Of a DNA stretch of 64,000 bases, positions 1-12,700 are shown piece after piece. Each line of letters starts with the position of its first letter. Position 1 is the first letter of the stretch. The notes under the pieces are model-generated. The model was given only the letters and a program-made list of their open reading frames with translations, was not told the DNA's origin and did not search any database. The stretch spans positions 24,427,012-24,491,011 of the forward strand of contig VZDJ01004378.1 of assembly GCA_008694505.1 (NCBI GenBank). Reading direction: 5' to 3'. Source of the DNA: Cyanoderma ruficeps. Its lineage: Eukaryota > Chordata > Aves > Passeriformes > Timaliidae. Made by a program: the position numbers and the translations under genes.

Positions 1-3000
1 TGTAAAACTTTGTGTAATGCAAGTCTGAAAATTAGTGGCTGTGCAAATATAGGAAGATATTTAGGTATTCTAATTAATTATCACTAAGAAAAAGATTAAA
101 AAATAAAGATTTTTATATTTATTTACATTAAAATATATTTATTTTTTGGTCCAAAGAAAGTTTTTATTAGTATTACCTCCCAACAGAATTACAAGAACAC
201 TAATGAAACAAATATAGCTAGAACATTAACATCAAGGATAATTTATTAAATCTCACTGCAAAACAAAAACAAACAAAAACCAAAATAACAACAAAAAAAA
301 AAAGAAAGCGCAATGGAGTTGAGGATTTTGTATTAAGAAAACTGGTCATAAATACATTACAGCTGATTATAGTTTTGAAAACTGAAAAACCTTGAATGCT
401 ATTAGCTGTATACAACTAAGTTGAGAAACCTCTTCCATCTTTGGTAAGACCTTGTAGAAAGATGAATAATTAATCTGGTTTTACTTCCTCATTGCCAATT
501 TTCTGTACTGCACAATTTTTTTCTCATGCTCTTTCAGCACTGAGATCAGTCTTTGTTAGCAAGCTATAAGCAGTATCAAAAGGACAGAAAGGAAGAAAGA
601 AGCCATGGTACAGTACCAAAAATGGACATTTAGTTTAATGGAGCATCTGGAATATAATAAATTTACTGAGGCTTACTTATTATGATACAATATTCAGCTT
701 AGTGCTGTTACAGAGATACTAATTTTAATTTTTCTATCAATAATTGTTAAACAAGACTGAAGTTAGTTTTTAATGCTCCAACCTTTTAATTGCTGCCCTT
801 AGGGAAGATCTGCTATAGGTTATGGAGAAATGAACTTAGGTCTTCTCTTTTTTGTAGGAGATCAGATTAATTCTTGTTCTAACATCCTGAAACTTTAATG
901 TCTGTTGGAAGATCTCTGTGAATTGGAAAATCAGAAAATATCATAGAAGAGATAACTAAGAATTTGGGAAGTTTTTTCTATATTCCAATTTTATTGCATT
1001 CATTTAGATTATTTCCTTTTAAAAATTATATTTATTAGTAAGGTAGCTATTTTTCAGAAATGTATGTAGCTTACTTGTCTTTGTGCTGCATCTCCTCTGT
1101 GTAGGTGAGGAGTGAAAACTCCCTGACCTTCTCCCAGTAGTTCCAACTCCCAAACTATTTTCAGGAAATATTTTTAGTAGACCAGCTGGCACTGCTTTTT
1201 TTTTTTCCCCTTTGATGGCCTGCCTTTTCTTTTTCTGTAGACTCCTGTATTAGTATTAATTTGGGGGACAAAATTACCTGATGCTTATCAGAAAAAAATC
1301 TATTTCTATGGCACCTTCTGATATGTGGTTGATAAGGCTGACCTGAGACAAAGCTGTAGCCATACATAGTGATGATATTTGTAGAAGAGAACCTGGCTCA
1401 TATTGCACTTTTACAGGAAACACTCAGAGCATGACAGGATTTGTTTTGATTCATCTCCCAACAGATGTGAAATCCCAAGTTTTGCAGATGAAGCTCTTGG
1501 GCTTTTTTGATAAATATTTATCTTTTGAATCACTTTAGGCCATGTATTTCTACCCTGTTTCAGTAGAAATTCAGAAAGTATAGAACTTCAGTTTCATTCT
1601 TCAAAAGATTTTGTTATTTGGATTTGAAAAATGTCCATTTCTCTGGCTTTCTTTCTTATCCCATCTCAACTTCTGGATAGAACAACCTTTCTTTTAACTA
1701 ACTATAATTTAATACATTTTTTTTTTTTTTGGTGAGAATCCTATGTCTTAGTTGAGCAAATGCATGATTTTGTTTCCAGAACTTGCTTTTGCCACAAATT
1801 CTTCATTTAATCTAATTCTGCTTCCATCTTAAATGTCCTGGTCTGTTTTAATTTCCAGAAGTATTTCTCAATATCCTTGAACTTTTATTTATTTTAATGT
1901 ATTTGGGTTTTGGGCACTGGACAAACTAAGTATACCAAACATCAGAAGTCATCCATCTGGATTTCTACATTAGGCCCTGCAAACTGAGGGAATAGATGGG
2001 ATAGGAAAAGAATGTCTTTTTCTTCTTGCATTGCTTGTCCCATGTGAAAGTATTAGTTGCATTGTGGCGGTTCAGCTGGTCTGTACATTCCCGTACCATG
2101 AACTAGACCAATGCTTGCTTCTAGGAAACGCTTCAGTATTCCATCGTAAGCTCTCAGTGGAAAGGGGATTAGAAATCACCTTTCACAGTCAGCTGTCAAT
2201 AAGGAGTCCGTTAATGCAATGCATTATTACCAAATTGTGTTAAGACTGTTAAGATAAGTTAGTTTCTAGGAAATTTTAAAGAAAAGCAGGATTACAAAAC
2301 TACCTAGTTTTTCTTTTATAGTCTAAAGGAATCAGGAATTTATCTGATTCTTAGAAAGGTTGTTGAAGAGTACTTATTTTAGCGAATGATTAATTAGGCC
2401 TGAATTAAAAAAAAAGAGTAATCTGCTACATAGTTCTGATGAAAGCTGCTTCCTGTAGGCCCCAATTTCAGACGGTGCATAAAAACCCTCACTAACTAGG
2501 CATAGGCTGGGCCTAAGGCTGGCACTGCAGCTGCATGACGAAAAATACTTCAGATTTATAATTTTGTTCACTAAGAAAATGTGGGAACTTCAGTACTTCC
2601 AGTATGTTGAGACTAAATTCTTACAGCAGACTGTACTGGGCTTGCATACAATGACCTTCCAGAGATGAGCAGATTGACAACAGAGCTGAGACTGCTTTGC
2701 ATTACGTGTTAATTAGAAGTTGATAGTAGTTTCTTCTTTATAAAAAAATGAAAGGTAAATTTTGCTTTTACATGCTTTGAAATAAAACTGGATTTTATAT
2801 TTCTGGTCTTAAACACTGTACTTTCTTAAATACAGCAACACAATTTCTTATTTTAGAGTCCTTCATTTTATTTTTCCTTTTATTTTCCATGTATTTTACC
2901 TTATTCTTGCCTGCCGCTCCTCTTTGTAAACACTGATGACTTAATGTGTTGGAGAAAGAAGTGATCATGTGAAATATAATGGATTTAATCAGACTTGTGT

Positions 3001-3939
3001 CTGATGATCTTGTTAAAAAAAATCCTATGCTGTAAATTAATAATACTTTTTAAAAGTGGAATATATGATTTTCTGAACAATATTCTGAATTTCTTTAAAA
3101 TGCTAGGACTGCTTATCACATAGGCTTCAGTCTTCTGAACACAGAGAAGATATATGACTTTTTCAGGAAAGCTGCACTCTGCCATACTCACTTATTGGCA
3201 CCAAAATATCATAAGTAGCTGTGCAGATGAGAAAAAGCACAAGACATTAAATTATCTTTTCACATTCAAGTGCTGGCTTAATCAATATTATGAGAACAGA
3301 ATAAATGGAAATAAGATGGAAGAGATGTGGTAAAAAATTCTTTTCAGGATTTTCAATAATTATTACCAAAACAAAATCATTTGAAAATCCTTTAAAAATC
3401 CATACCTGCTTTACTTATTATTGGTTAGTTTTTTAAAGAACAACAATAATTACTGTCTGACACTGCTAATTCTTATGTCTTGCACTCAGAGGTCTTTATT
3501 AAGCTTTTTAACAAAACATGCACTGTCCTTTATAATAATTTTCTGCATCAAGGCACATTACAGTTCGTTTGTTTGTATGTTTTCCAGGAAAAGAAAAATT
3601 AAGACTTTGCTTTAAAAAAACAAGACTTAAGAATTATTGAAGAGCAAAAGCAATATGATTCTATGAAATGAAGAACTTATAAACTTAAAGATTCATCACT
3701 GTTTTTCATGTAGGTGTTACTGTGAAAGATTTTACAGAGGATTAGATGGATGAAGATGCACAGCCATGGTCGAGTCAAAGGCACAGTGCATTAGCCCTGC
3801 AAATGAAAACTTTATCTTTTTTCCTTCTAAATGTTTGATTTTTAAATGACCTTTGCCTAAGAATTACAATTTGATCCTCTTCTTAGAAAGCCTTAATTAA
3901 ATTAAATTAATATTTAATGAAATAAACGACAATTTAATA
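1..3939. other. A+T-rich noncoding DNA, no recognised gene
   Basis: This stretch is A+T-rich and has short homopolymer runs: A-rich near 287-303, T-rich near 1193-1206 and 1719-1731. I recognise no LINE or LTR here. The ORFs are short (about 60-70 codons) and look like chance. The only coding-like items are three possible small exons on the minus strand, at 485-539, 2900-2932 and 3192-3218. Confidence 0.6.
485..539 (-). other. possible internal exon (lysine-rich, helix-like peptide)
   Basis: Read on the minus strand, 55 nt lie between an AG (541-540) and GTAAAA (484-479, after GAA). A sequence resembling the branch point TGCTAAC lies about 20 nt upstream of the AG. One frame is open and reads LKEHEKKIVQYRKLAMR, a charged, helix-prone peptide typical of coiled-coil proteins. 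The exon would enter with 2 nt and leave with 2 nt of a split codon. The pyrimidine tract is poor and the piece is short, so a chance match is quite possible. I do not recognise the protein. Confidence 0.2.
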
Positions 3940-3990
3940 TTTGTATTAACCTATAGTTATTTGTTGTATTAACCTATAGTTATTTGTTGT
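3940..3990. repeat. 23-bp tandem duplication
   Basis: A 23-bp unit starting TATTAACCTATAG occurs twice in direct succession (3944-3966 and 3967-3989) with no mismatch. The flanking TTTG extends the similarity slightly. It looks like a recent local slippage duplication in A+T-rich DNA. Confidence 0.9.
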
Positions 3991-4186
3991 ACTGGTTTGC
4001 AATTTGGTTACTGGGTGAGTTTTTAAATAAAATTAAGGCCCTGTTTCACACAGAAAAAAAACCCAAACAAAACTTAATATGACAGCCATGTTTTTAGAAT
4101 AGTGTTAGTAGTAACTAGTAGAAATAGTATTAGTGATCAGTAGGTCAAGGCAGGTAATTTTCCCCTTCTCCTCTGCTCTTATGAGT

Positions 4187-4496
4187 CCCTACCTGGAATA
4201 GTGTGTCCAGGTCTCAGGCCTGCAGCATAAGGAGGACATGGACCTGTTCGAGCAGGTGCCGAGGAGAACCATGATAATGATCAGAGGGTTGGAGCACCTC
4301 TCCTGTGAAGACAGGCTGAGAGAGTTGGGGTTCTTCAGTCTGGAGAAGCCATGGATGCCCATCCTTTGCAGTGTTCAAGGCCAGGTGGGATGGGGCTTTG
4401 AGTAACCTGGTCTAGTGGAAGTGTCCCTGCCCATGGCAGAGGGGTTGGAAATAGATTACATTTAAGGTCTTTTTCAATCCAAGACATTCTGTGAAC
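4187..4496 (+). mobile_element. CR1 LINE, 3' end fragment with internal deletion
   Basis: The sequence follows the sense strand of the avian CR1 3' end. It has the C-terminal reverse-transcriptase region (ACCTGGAATAGTGTGTCCAG, then GATGATCAGAGGGTTGGAGC-like and CTGAGAGAGTTGGGGTTCTTC). It then has the 3' UTR (GTTCAAGGCCAGGTGGGATG, GGTCTAGTGGAAGTGTCCC) and the diverged tail CATTCTGTGA. At about 4349 the text jumps from CTGGAGAAG to CCATGGATGCCC, skipping roughly 150-200 bp present in other copies. It is a 5'-truncated, inactive copy. Confidence 0.9.
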
Positions 4497-6540
4497 CTCT
4501 GCATGTTACTGATGTTTATGTTTTTTAATGGGAAGCTGGTATAAGTGGATGGTAGACCTAATATGTTTTGAACATGAGGAGCACAGTGCAGGTGAGACAT
4601 GTCAAAGCAGTTAAGTCTTCTAGTCTAAAGTGTATCAGACAGGTGTAATTTGAGAAGTGATCAAAGCCTGCAGTTCACCTGAATGAGGTAAAATTTGTGG
4701 CTAAAATTATTGTACAGTGTTTCTGCTTGGGTTTTAGAGTGAACAGTTGTCTAAACTTCACTTCAAGAAAAGAAATTTTTCCCTCAATGTTCTGTGCTAA
4801 GAAAGAACATACAACTACAAGTGAAGCTGCAATGCTTGTAGCTTGTCATCAAGTCACATAGACCATTCTATGCTCCATCATTCTTTGATTATGTCAAATA
4901 TAACGCTAATTTTCTTTCGCAAAGTTATCTAGAAGCTGTGTTAGCACGATCCCATTACTGTCAACAGGAAAGGGCATCTTTTTAGAAGATGGAGAATAGA
5001 CTAATTGAAGAAATTGAAGCATTTCTAATAGTTTCCCCTTTAAAGAACGAATTTCTACTTATGGGACAACTGAAAAGCAAGCATAGGTCTCATGTGAAAA
5101 TTAATCCAAATAATTGAGTTGGTAGGACTCCTATTTTGAAAATACATGCAGATATGCCATGGCTACATTACTCATGCAGAAGCAGTTACACAGCAAGTGT
5201 GTATATGTGAATATATTTGTTAGGCGTAATAGCAGACCAACAGGCAAATTAAAAATATCTGAATTAAAGGCAGGTTTCATTATTTCCAGAAGTTAATTAA
5301 AATCTTGGCAAGATTTTTTTCTTTGATGTTCTGTATATTATTGTTCTTTAAAAATGGATACCTTTGATAAACTTCCTAGAATTGTCTGGCATCTTTAAAG
5401 ACGCAGTTAGTGTAGTCAGTACCTTGTTCTCTGTTCTAAAAGTTAACATTGCCTTTGTTCTTTAAACACAAAACATGTCCCTATTGTCACTTCCAATTTC
5501 AATTTAAGCTGGTCAGAGAATTAAAACAGTTTGAGTTCTTGCACAAGTAAGTCTTTCATGTCTAATTGCATCAAAGGGTCATCTTTACTTTATATTTTGT
5601 ATGTATACCGCCTATATGCAGCTCTGTTCATATATCATTAGGTTGCAAAGGGATGCTCTTAACATTTAGGAAACACTGGAAATAAATTCATCTTTGCATT
5701 ACTATGTCAGCCCCCCTTTTGTACCTCACAGTTTTAGTCTATCTTTAGCCTGTAAGATGTGCTTATAATTAACTTTACAAATACTTCTTCACCTTTCCCA
5801 TAATCATTCACTCAGGCATAAAAAGATGGAACTGAAACAGAAGGTGCAACAGAAGATATTTGACTGAGTTAGAATTTGTCTGGGATGTTCAAGTTAATTC
5901 AGAAAATTGTTTCATACTTTAACCATATACTTAACTCTTCCTTTAAAACATGTTCAATTTCTAAAGAGCTTAAGGCTAAGCAAGAATTAATTCAGCATAT
6001 ATATATAATGTATATATATAAGTATATATATTATAATTCTCTTGAGTAAAAGCTTTTCTCCTAGTGAAGCATAATCTGGTTATAGAAAAAATACATGAGT
6101 ATATATTTATGTGTGTTTGTGAACTGTGCAAATAGATACAGAAACTTTTTTCAAGAACAAAGAACATATAAAGTAATTTATATGAATCATGACATACTAA
6201 GACTTAAACATCAACACTGATTTTATTGGAAGTTGTAAGAGATATTCAACAGATCATAGCTGGCTAACTGAAAGAGGCAGCTTTATTTTTGACTATCATG
6301 TAACCCTGACTGAGTTCACAAAGTTGCAGTTAACTCAGTAGAAGACACTAATAATTTGAGTATGACAAATTTGACAAAACCAAGGCATATTCACCAAGGC
6401 TTATGGAAGAAAAAATTATGACTTGGATCTGACCAAGTACAAATACTTTCAAGGTAGGACCCTCTGTTTGTGAGTTAACAGGGCATACCCTAGCTGAGAT
6501 CTGAAGTGACTAGACACTCAGGTGCTGGATGGTGCCAAAA
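4497..6540. other. noncoding DNA, nothing recognised except a TA tract
   Basis: A+T-rich sequence with no ORF above about 65 codons and no repeat family that I recognise, apart from the TA-rich tract at 5996-6032. Confidence 0.6.
5996..6032. repeat. imperfect (TA)n tract
   Basis: A run of alternating T and A interrupted by single G residues (ATATATATATAATG, TATATATATAAG, TATATATAT). Low-complexity microsatellite. Confidence 0.85.
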
Positions 6541-7060
6541 TGTATTGGGTTTGTGTGACAAGGTTTTGATGATGAGGGACCTGCATGGATGGCATGTGTG
6601 AGAAGATGTCAGAAGCTGCTCCTGCATTGGACAGAGCCAGATGCAGCCAGCAGTCCAAAGCCGATCTAGTCAGTGATGCAGGGAACATCTTTGTGATGGT
6701 GTTACAAAGAGGGGGTAAAAAATACTCTGAACAACAGCAGATGAGGAAAAAAAGTGGAAAATATTTGAGAGAAACAGCCCTGCAGAAAGCAAGGTCACTG
6801 TGGATGAAGGAGGGGGAGGTGCTTTGGTCACCGGAGCAGGGATCCCCCTGCAGTCCGTGCTGAATGCCCTGGTGAGGCAGCTGTGCCCCTGCAGCCCATG
6901 GAGGTCCTCTGTGGAGTACATATCCACCCACCACAAATTTATGCAGGCAATCTCTCCCAGAGAGGCTTATTTTCTCCTGTTTTTGTTTTTCTTGGCATCT
7001 GGCACTGTGGACAAATTTAGAGAGGGGAGGATTGCTGCAAGACTTGGAACTAATTCCTAA
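6541..7060 (+). mobile_element. degenerate avian ERVL-type LTR
   Basis: The piece opens with TGTATTGGGTTTGTGTGACA and continues AGGTTTTGATGATGAGGG. It carries the series typical of this avian LTR group: CAGATGCAGCC, CTGAACAACAGCAG, GAGAGAAACAGCCCTGCAGA, GGTGCTTTGGTCACCGGAGC and CTGCAGCCCATGGAGGTCC. The 5' two thirds (to about 6930) are clear and the 3' part is eroded. AAATAAAA near 7060 may be the old poly(A) signal or chance. Antisense and sense ORFs up to 195 codons across 6518-7105 are by-products of its higher G+C content. No internal retroviral genes are seen, so it is a solo or orphan LTR. The family assignment is from memory of avian LTRs. Confidence 0.65.
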
Positions 7061-8954
7061 AATAAAAAGTGAAGTTTTCAAATTATGAAAATCATAATGA
7101 GTCAATGAATATAGCAGCTTGAGTTATTAGTATATTCAAAGATTAAAACAATAGAAGCACAAAATGCACACAGTCCTCCTAAAGGAGCATGTGAAATATG
7201 TACACTGGTGAATAACACATTTAAAGAGATATATTGTGATGCAAAGGAAAAGGGCTTTTGTATTGGACTGGCCATGCACCAAATTTTATGCTGTTGTCAG
7301 AACAATATCGCCACAGTGGGTTCAGAGGTCCAGGATAATTAAGTATTTTAAAATGTCTCCCAGAGAACAGAGAAACCCTTAAAGAAAAAAGGGATCTGGA
7401 AGAAATTAACACAGGACATAGATCACACAGATCACAGCACAGCTGAGATCACCACCACTGTGTCTGCCTTTACTGGCGAGCAGAGTGTCCATAAGACAGA
7501 TTGTTCTTGAAAATTTTTGTTCAGTTTTGTTACTTAATCCAGTATCCTGAAAATGCTGTTGACCAATGTTTTTCCACAGACATAGAGTGAAGATAAAGAC
7601 TGAGAGAATGAATATTACAAAGGCTCAAATTCCCAGTCAGAGACAAGTATGGAATTTAGTTCTCCATAGGTACTTCCATGGAGAAATAGAGTTCTCTTCT
7701 AAAGAATTAGGAGCAAATGTAGAGATTTAGGAATTTTGAGCACTAATGAAAATTGAAAGTATCATTCATCTTAAGATGTTTATTATTGTGCTTTGCAACC
7801 TCCACTGAAAAAGCTTCTATCCCTGTTGAACAGGACAGTCTTTGAGAAAATGGAGAAGAACAGGCAGGATTAATATTTTTTATTTACTGTTTATTAGGAT
7901 TTGGTCATATTACTCCTCATTTAAGTATATATATATAATTGGTTTGAACAGATAACTCAATGCATATGAGAAAGTTTCATGTCTTTAACTAAGTCTGTAT
8001 GAATCCGATTATAAACCAATGCTGCTGCTGTTTACAACTGGGTGAAAAATAAATGAGTGTTACAGACACAATCTCTGAAAAAAAAAATGCAATGAAACAA
8101 AGTACAAATGTAATTTTTACAGCAGCATGTTGTAAAATGGAGGTGGACACTCCACAGCCTTGTGGGAATGGGGCCTACAGCCATGCGATATGCAGTGAGA
8201 TATGTGGTGATAAGTTTCCCATGGACACGGTGGCATGCTGGGGCCTGAAAGGTTACCAGGTGGAGGCTGGACAGCCCTTGCGATGCAATCAGCCAGCTGG
8301 AAGAGGCAGTGATACTAAGATGTCACAGTTTTTTTCCACCCTTGCACAAGACCCACAGCCTTTGTAATCTTCCTTTTTCTAATCTTTCCAACATTTATGA
8401 TGGCAGTAACAGAATATTTGACTACAGTCTCACCTTCACTCTCCCAAAAGTATAAATCCTCAGGGGCAGAAGATGAGAATATGAGCACCTCACAGGCAAG
8501 TTGGTGGTCTTTCTCATCTCTCCTCCCCAAATCAAGGACACCTCTTTGGTAAGATTTGCACCTCGAGCCACATCAGACCATAGTCGGGAACACTTGTACA
8601 CAGTACTATGCATTTATATTTTGCAAGTCTAGTGAATTTATCACCATGAGTCAAAAAGAATCTATAATTTGTTGGTCCTACTATTTATTTGTGTTACCTG
8701 TGCTCATGCAAGTTCCTGTTGAACTCCCATACTTAAAGTGTTGAATGGGTAAACCGCACTATATGCTAATCATGAATGAGAACAGACATATACAGTATAA
8801 CCTACACAATTGAGTGCATCTGGGATCTTGTTGAATGTGATTTGATTTATAATGTTGAATGGCCTATAATCTCATCTCTAAGAACAAACTGGAAAGCAGG
8901 GAAAATTTACTTCCATCAAGCTCCTAGACAGGGATTGATGTGAGACTGATCAGG
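7061..8954. other. noncoding DNA with an unassigned G+C-richer patch
   Basis: Mostly A+T-rich. The patch at about 8130-8330 is richer in G+C, with GGCATGCTGGGGCCTGAAAG and a 104-codon chance-length ORF. It may be an old repeat fragment, but I cannot assign a family. A short minus-strand segment at 8435-8459 sits between a pyrimidine-rich AG and GTGAGA, but it is only 25 nt and is not called. Confidence 0.5.
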
Positions 8955-9765
8955 CTATGGATCCGAGTTCCCCTCGTTGCCCTTCCTGAAGAAACATTTG
9001 TTTTTTTCCAGTCTTCAGGAATCTCTCCTAGTTGCCATGGCCTTTCAAAGATAATGAAAAGTGGCCTCACAGTGACATCTGCCAGTTTTCACAGGATTTG
9101 TTTGTGCATCCCACCTCAATAGGCTCAATAGACTTACGGATGTGCTGTTTGTTTAAGCACCCCCTAAAACTGTTATTCCTCCACCAAGGGTAAGTGGTCT
9201 TTGTTCCTGATTTTCTCACTTGTCTCAGGAAATTTGGATTACTCTAGATTGGTCTAACTAGTAAAGACCAAGCCAAAGAAAACATTCCATACCTCAGCCT
9301 ATTCCATATTCTTTGTCATCAGGTGTCCCACTCACGTCAGCTGTGGGTCTGATTTCCCTTGTCTTACTCTACTGTTTATCTGTCTGTAGAAGCCTTTCAT
9401 GTTGCCCTTCATGCCTTACAGATTCAGCTCCTGCTGGGCATTTTCTAACACCATCTCTGCACTACTGGATAGTGTTTTTGTATTCTTTTTGTGTCATGTG
9501 ATCCTGCTTCCATTTCTCGCATGTCTGCTTTTCCAGTTGGGATTTTTAAAGGTTATTTGGGTATCTATGAAGGCCTTCTGCCAGCCTTGCCTGATTTCCT
9601 ACTCATCAAGATCGATCTTTCTTGGTCCTGTAGGAGGTGATTCCTGAAAATCACCAGCTCTTCTGGAACTCTTTTCTCTACAGGACAGTTTTCCAGGAGA
9701 GCCTTCCAAACAGACCCCTATGCAGGCCAGAAGGCAAAAGTTCACTGGAGTGGATTGCTTAACAG
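8955..9765 (-). mobile_element. CR1 LINE, ORF2 (reverse transcriptase) region, antisense
   Basis: This is the reverse complement of the endonuclease-to-reverse-transcriptase part of CR1 ORF2. Colinear landmarks on the + strand are TTTTTTCCAGTCTTCAGGAA, GTTGCCATGGCCTTTCAAAG, AAAGTGGCCTCACAGTGACA, ATCTGCCAGTTTTCACAGGA, CTTACGGATGTGCTGTTTGT, GTAGAAGCCTTTCATGTTGC, GGAGGTGATTCCTGAAAATC and AAGGCAAAAGTTCACTGGAG. The order matches intact CR1 copies read backwards. Many substitutions and frame breaks make it inactive and old. Both ends are truncated and there is no 3' tail, so this is an internal piece. Confidence 0.85.
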
Positions 9766-12700
9766 CTTCAAGATAACAACTATTTATTTATTTTTAGAAA
9801 ATCTGGCCTTCCCTGAACACCAGTTAATATACAGCACTAAGCATTCTTGGTTGTTGGTGAAGAGAGATTGCAAGCTTTCATAGTCTCTCTGCATGCCATG
9901 TTCCTTTTTTTTATCCCATCTTTCAGTAGTGTATTCATCCCTAAAACCAGAAATGCTGAGGGAACTTTGTCCTTTATATATTCACTAAAGCATAAGTGAG
10001 TGAATAAAGCAGATATGTATAAACAGGTTTGAATTCACACAATTATTTATTTATTTTAATTATTTTCCTTCTGTAGTAGGTAATGTGTTTCAGTTTTTGA
10101 TTTTTCAGCCATGCTATTTCACAGGGATCTATTTGTTGAGACATGTGGGTATGATTTAGGCAGTTTACAGATAAATATGGATTTAGATATGTAACTGTTA
10201 GTTCTTATAACTCAGCGTCATAGGCTGACAGAAAGAAAATATTCAGAATAATAAAATGCATACTGAAAAAGAATGCAGTCAGACACAGATCCATATTTAG
10301 CATGGTTGCTATGGAAGAGCACAGATTAACATGCTATTAGCCACTGACATAATACTCAAGAACTGGGAATTAAAGGGAAAAAAAAGGAAATGGACAGGTA
10401 AGACTTCAAAATTTCATATATAATATTGTATTTCAGAAGAAAAATGCAGGTTAATGCTACATCCAACCTAGTCAGACTCATAATGGAAAGTATTTACTGC
10501 CATGTTTCCTATGTTCAGTTGGTGAGGAAAAAGAACATTTATTCTGCACTTTTTCCTGGAAAAAACATCAATTTAAGATATGTAAATAGCAGGACATGGT
10601 ACTGTTATAAGAAATTATTTTTTCCATCTCTCAGCAATACTTAGAACAAGAAGTTTTTCAAGTCCAAAAGGCAGAATAAGGTATGTCAGAGGCTAACTGA
10701 ACAATTTCAGAAGGCCTTGAAGCTCTGTATTACGTAAGAGCTGTTGTTGGTGCTACGCTGGTCTGACAAGTGAAGATGTGCTGTTACAAACAATCTTTAT
10801 AACAACTTCACTTTGAAGACAGGATGTCTGGGACAGACAGTATTGCAGACATTGGTGTTTTATTAAAACAGCTCTCAGGAGATAAATTAACCTGAACTGT
10901 GTCATATTTAATTAAGCCTCTCCCCCTATGCTAGATAATTGGGGTTTGGTTACAGGTGTGCTACTGTGGGCCAGCCCTGACATTCAAACAGCAGTTGCTG
11001 GTACAAGTACTGGGAGATTTTCTCAGCAATGTTTTTGTCAATAAATATGCACTCCTGTATCATCCGTGTTAAAACTGAGTTCCTGGTATAGAAAAGAAAG
11101 GCATATGCTGTATTATTCATTAGCAAAAAGATTTGCCGGACAATTGTTTCTTTTTAAGTAGATAATCCATAATATAGAGAAAACATCACAAGAATGTGGT
11201 GACTGCATAATCTGAGCATATTTTGTTGGACTCTTGGTCATATTGGTTGGGGTTTTTTCATTGTCTATTACTTGCAAAATTCAGATAATCTGTATTTCAG
11301 TTGATTACTTGGAGAGAAGAGGCCAACTTTTATCCTGTTAAATCTTTGTATGGTATTCTTTTCTCTTTTGCCTTAACTTATGGATGTATATAATGCATAA
11401 ACTAGAAACACTGAAGCTCCTTGGACATCTTAGACACATCACTAGACCTTCTGCATTAGGAATGTCATGTGACATTACTCCCCCTGCTCTCCCCAAACTG
11501 TTACATGGTCACCTGAATTTGTCACTCATTAATTTGTAGGAAAAAAAATATAGACGAAAAGACTGCAATTATGTAATTTTTCGAAGTACACTAAAGAGGA
11601 ATGACTTTATAGATGTTCATTCAAACTGGTTCTGATATGATGCTGCTCCTCTTTTTTCTCCACTTACAGAGAAGCAGGAAGAGACTCCTGTTGCATTCAT
11701 GTCAGGAAACAATGAAGGAAGGAAGTCTACAATAACAGAGGTTTATTTTAGTTCAAAAAAGTCAGCCATAACAGCAAGATATGCATGTGTATGACACTTC
11801 AGAACATATTTCTTACTTCACAACAGTTTTCTTGCAGTGTATACCCTCAGGTATCATCTGTTAGAGTGACTTCTCACTTTGGCTTACTTTTTGGTCAGAA
11901 CTAGCTATTTTCAATTTTCATAATAACATCTTCTGTCTACATAAGTTTTTCTCCTGCTTTGTGAGAGACCTTAGGGATAAACTGTACGCTGTGAACCTGG
12001 AATGATCAGTATGACCAAGTAGCTACTTTAAAACAATGAATGCTGAAATTTAGTTAACAAGATTTGCAACAATCTTCAGGTAGTTAATAAAAAAAAAATT
12101 CCAAATATAGAGGACATTTTAATCAAGATACCTGAAACATTTCATTGCCTCTATCTTATGTGTTTGGTATTCCCTTGAATTTGTTTGGTTTTCTTAGAAA
12201 TATTTGTAATTGTGTTAGTTATACAAAAATTCTTGTTGACAGATTATGTAAGGATAATTGTTGTACAGATAACACAGTTTTCAGTCAGTCTAGACTGTCC
12301 GAGTGGTATCTAGGTGATGTCTTGTCAAAGATGGTATTTCAGAACGGTTTCAAAGGACTTTAATAGCATAAGGTTTAGATAACATTAGCAGTTATGAGCT
12401 TTTCCGTACTAATCCCAGTTTACAAAAGGAGTTTACTGCCTTCCCAAGTTGTTTTGGCATCAAACTAACAAATCTGAAAGTTATAAACATTTGTTTCTGG
12501 CAGGAAAACGTGTCAGTGCTAAATAAGTGCTACTAGTCATTTATTTAGCTTCAATTTTGGAGACTTGCTAGATCTTCAGCCAGAAATTGTGGTACTTTTC
12601 AATAAATCAGGGGAACCCCATGGCAGAAAATTTTGATAATTTCATTTGCAAGATTCCTGTCAAAGTGCAAAAGGGAAAAGTCAGCAACTAAAGAATATGT

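Noticed and set aside
1093..1130. 22-nt minus-strand micro-exon ending at GTAAGC
   Set aside because: Too short to judge, and there is no supporting frame in neighbouring sequence.
6518..7105. 195-codon minus-strand ORF as a gene
   Set aside because: It is the antisense of a degenerate LTR, with no conserved motif.
8435..8459. 25-nt minus-strand micro-exon with a C/T-rich acceptor and donor GTGAGA
   Set aside because: Too short to judge; such pairs are frequent by chance.
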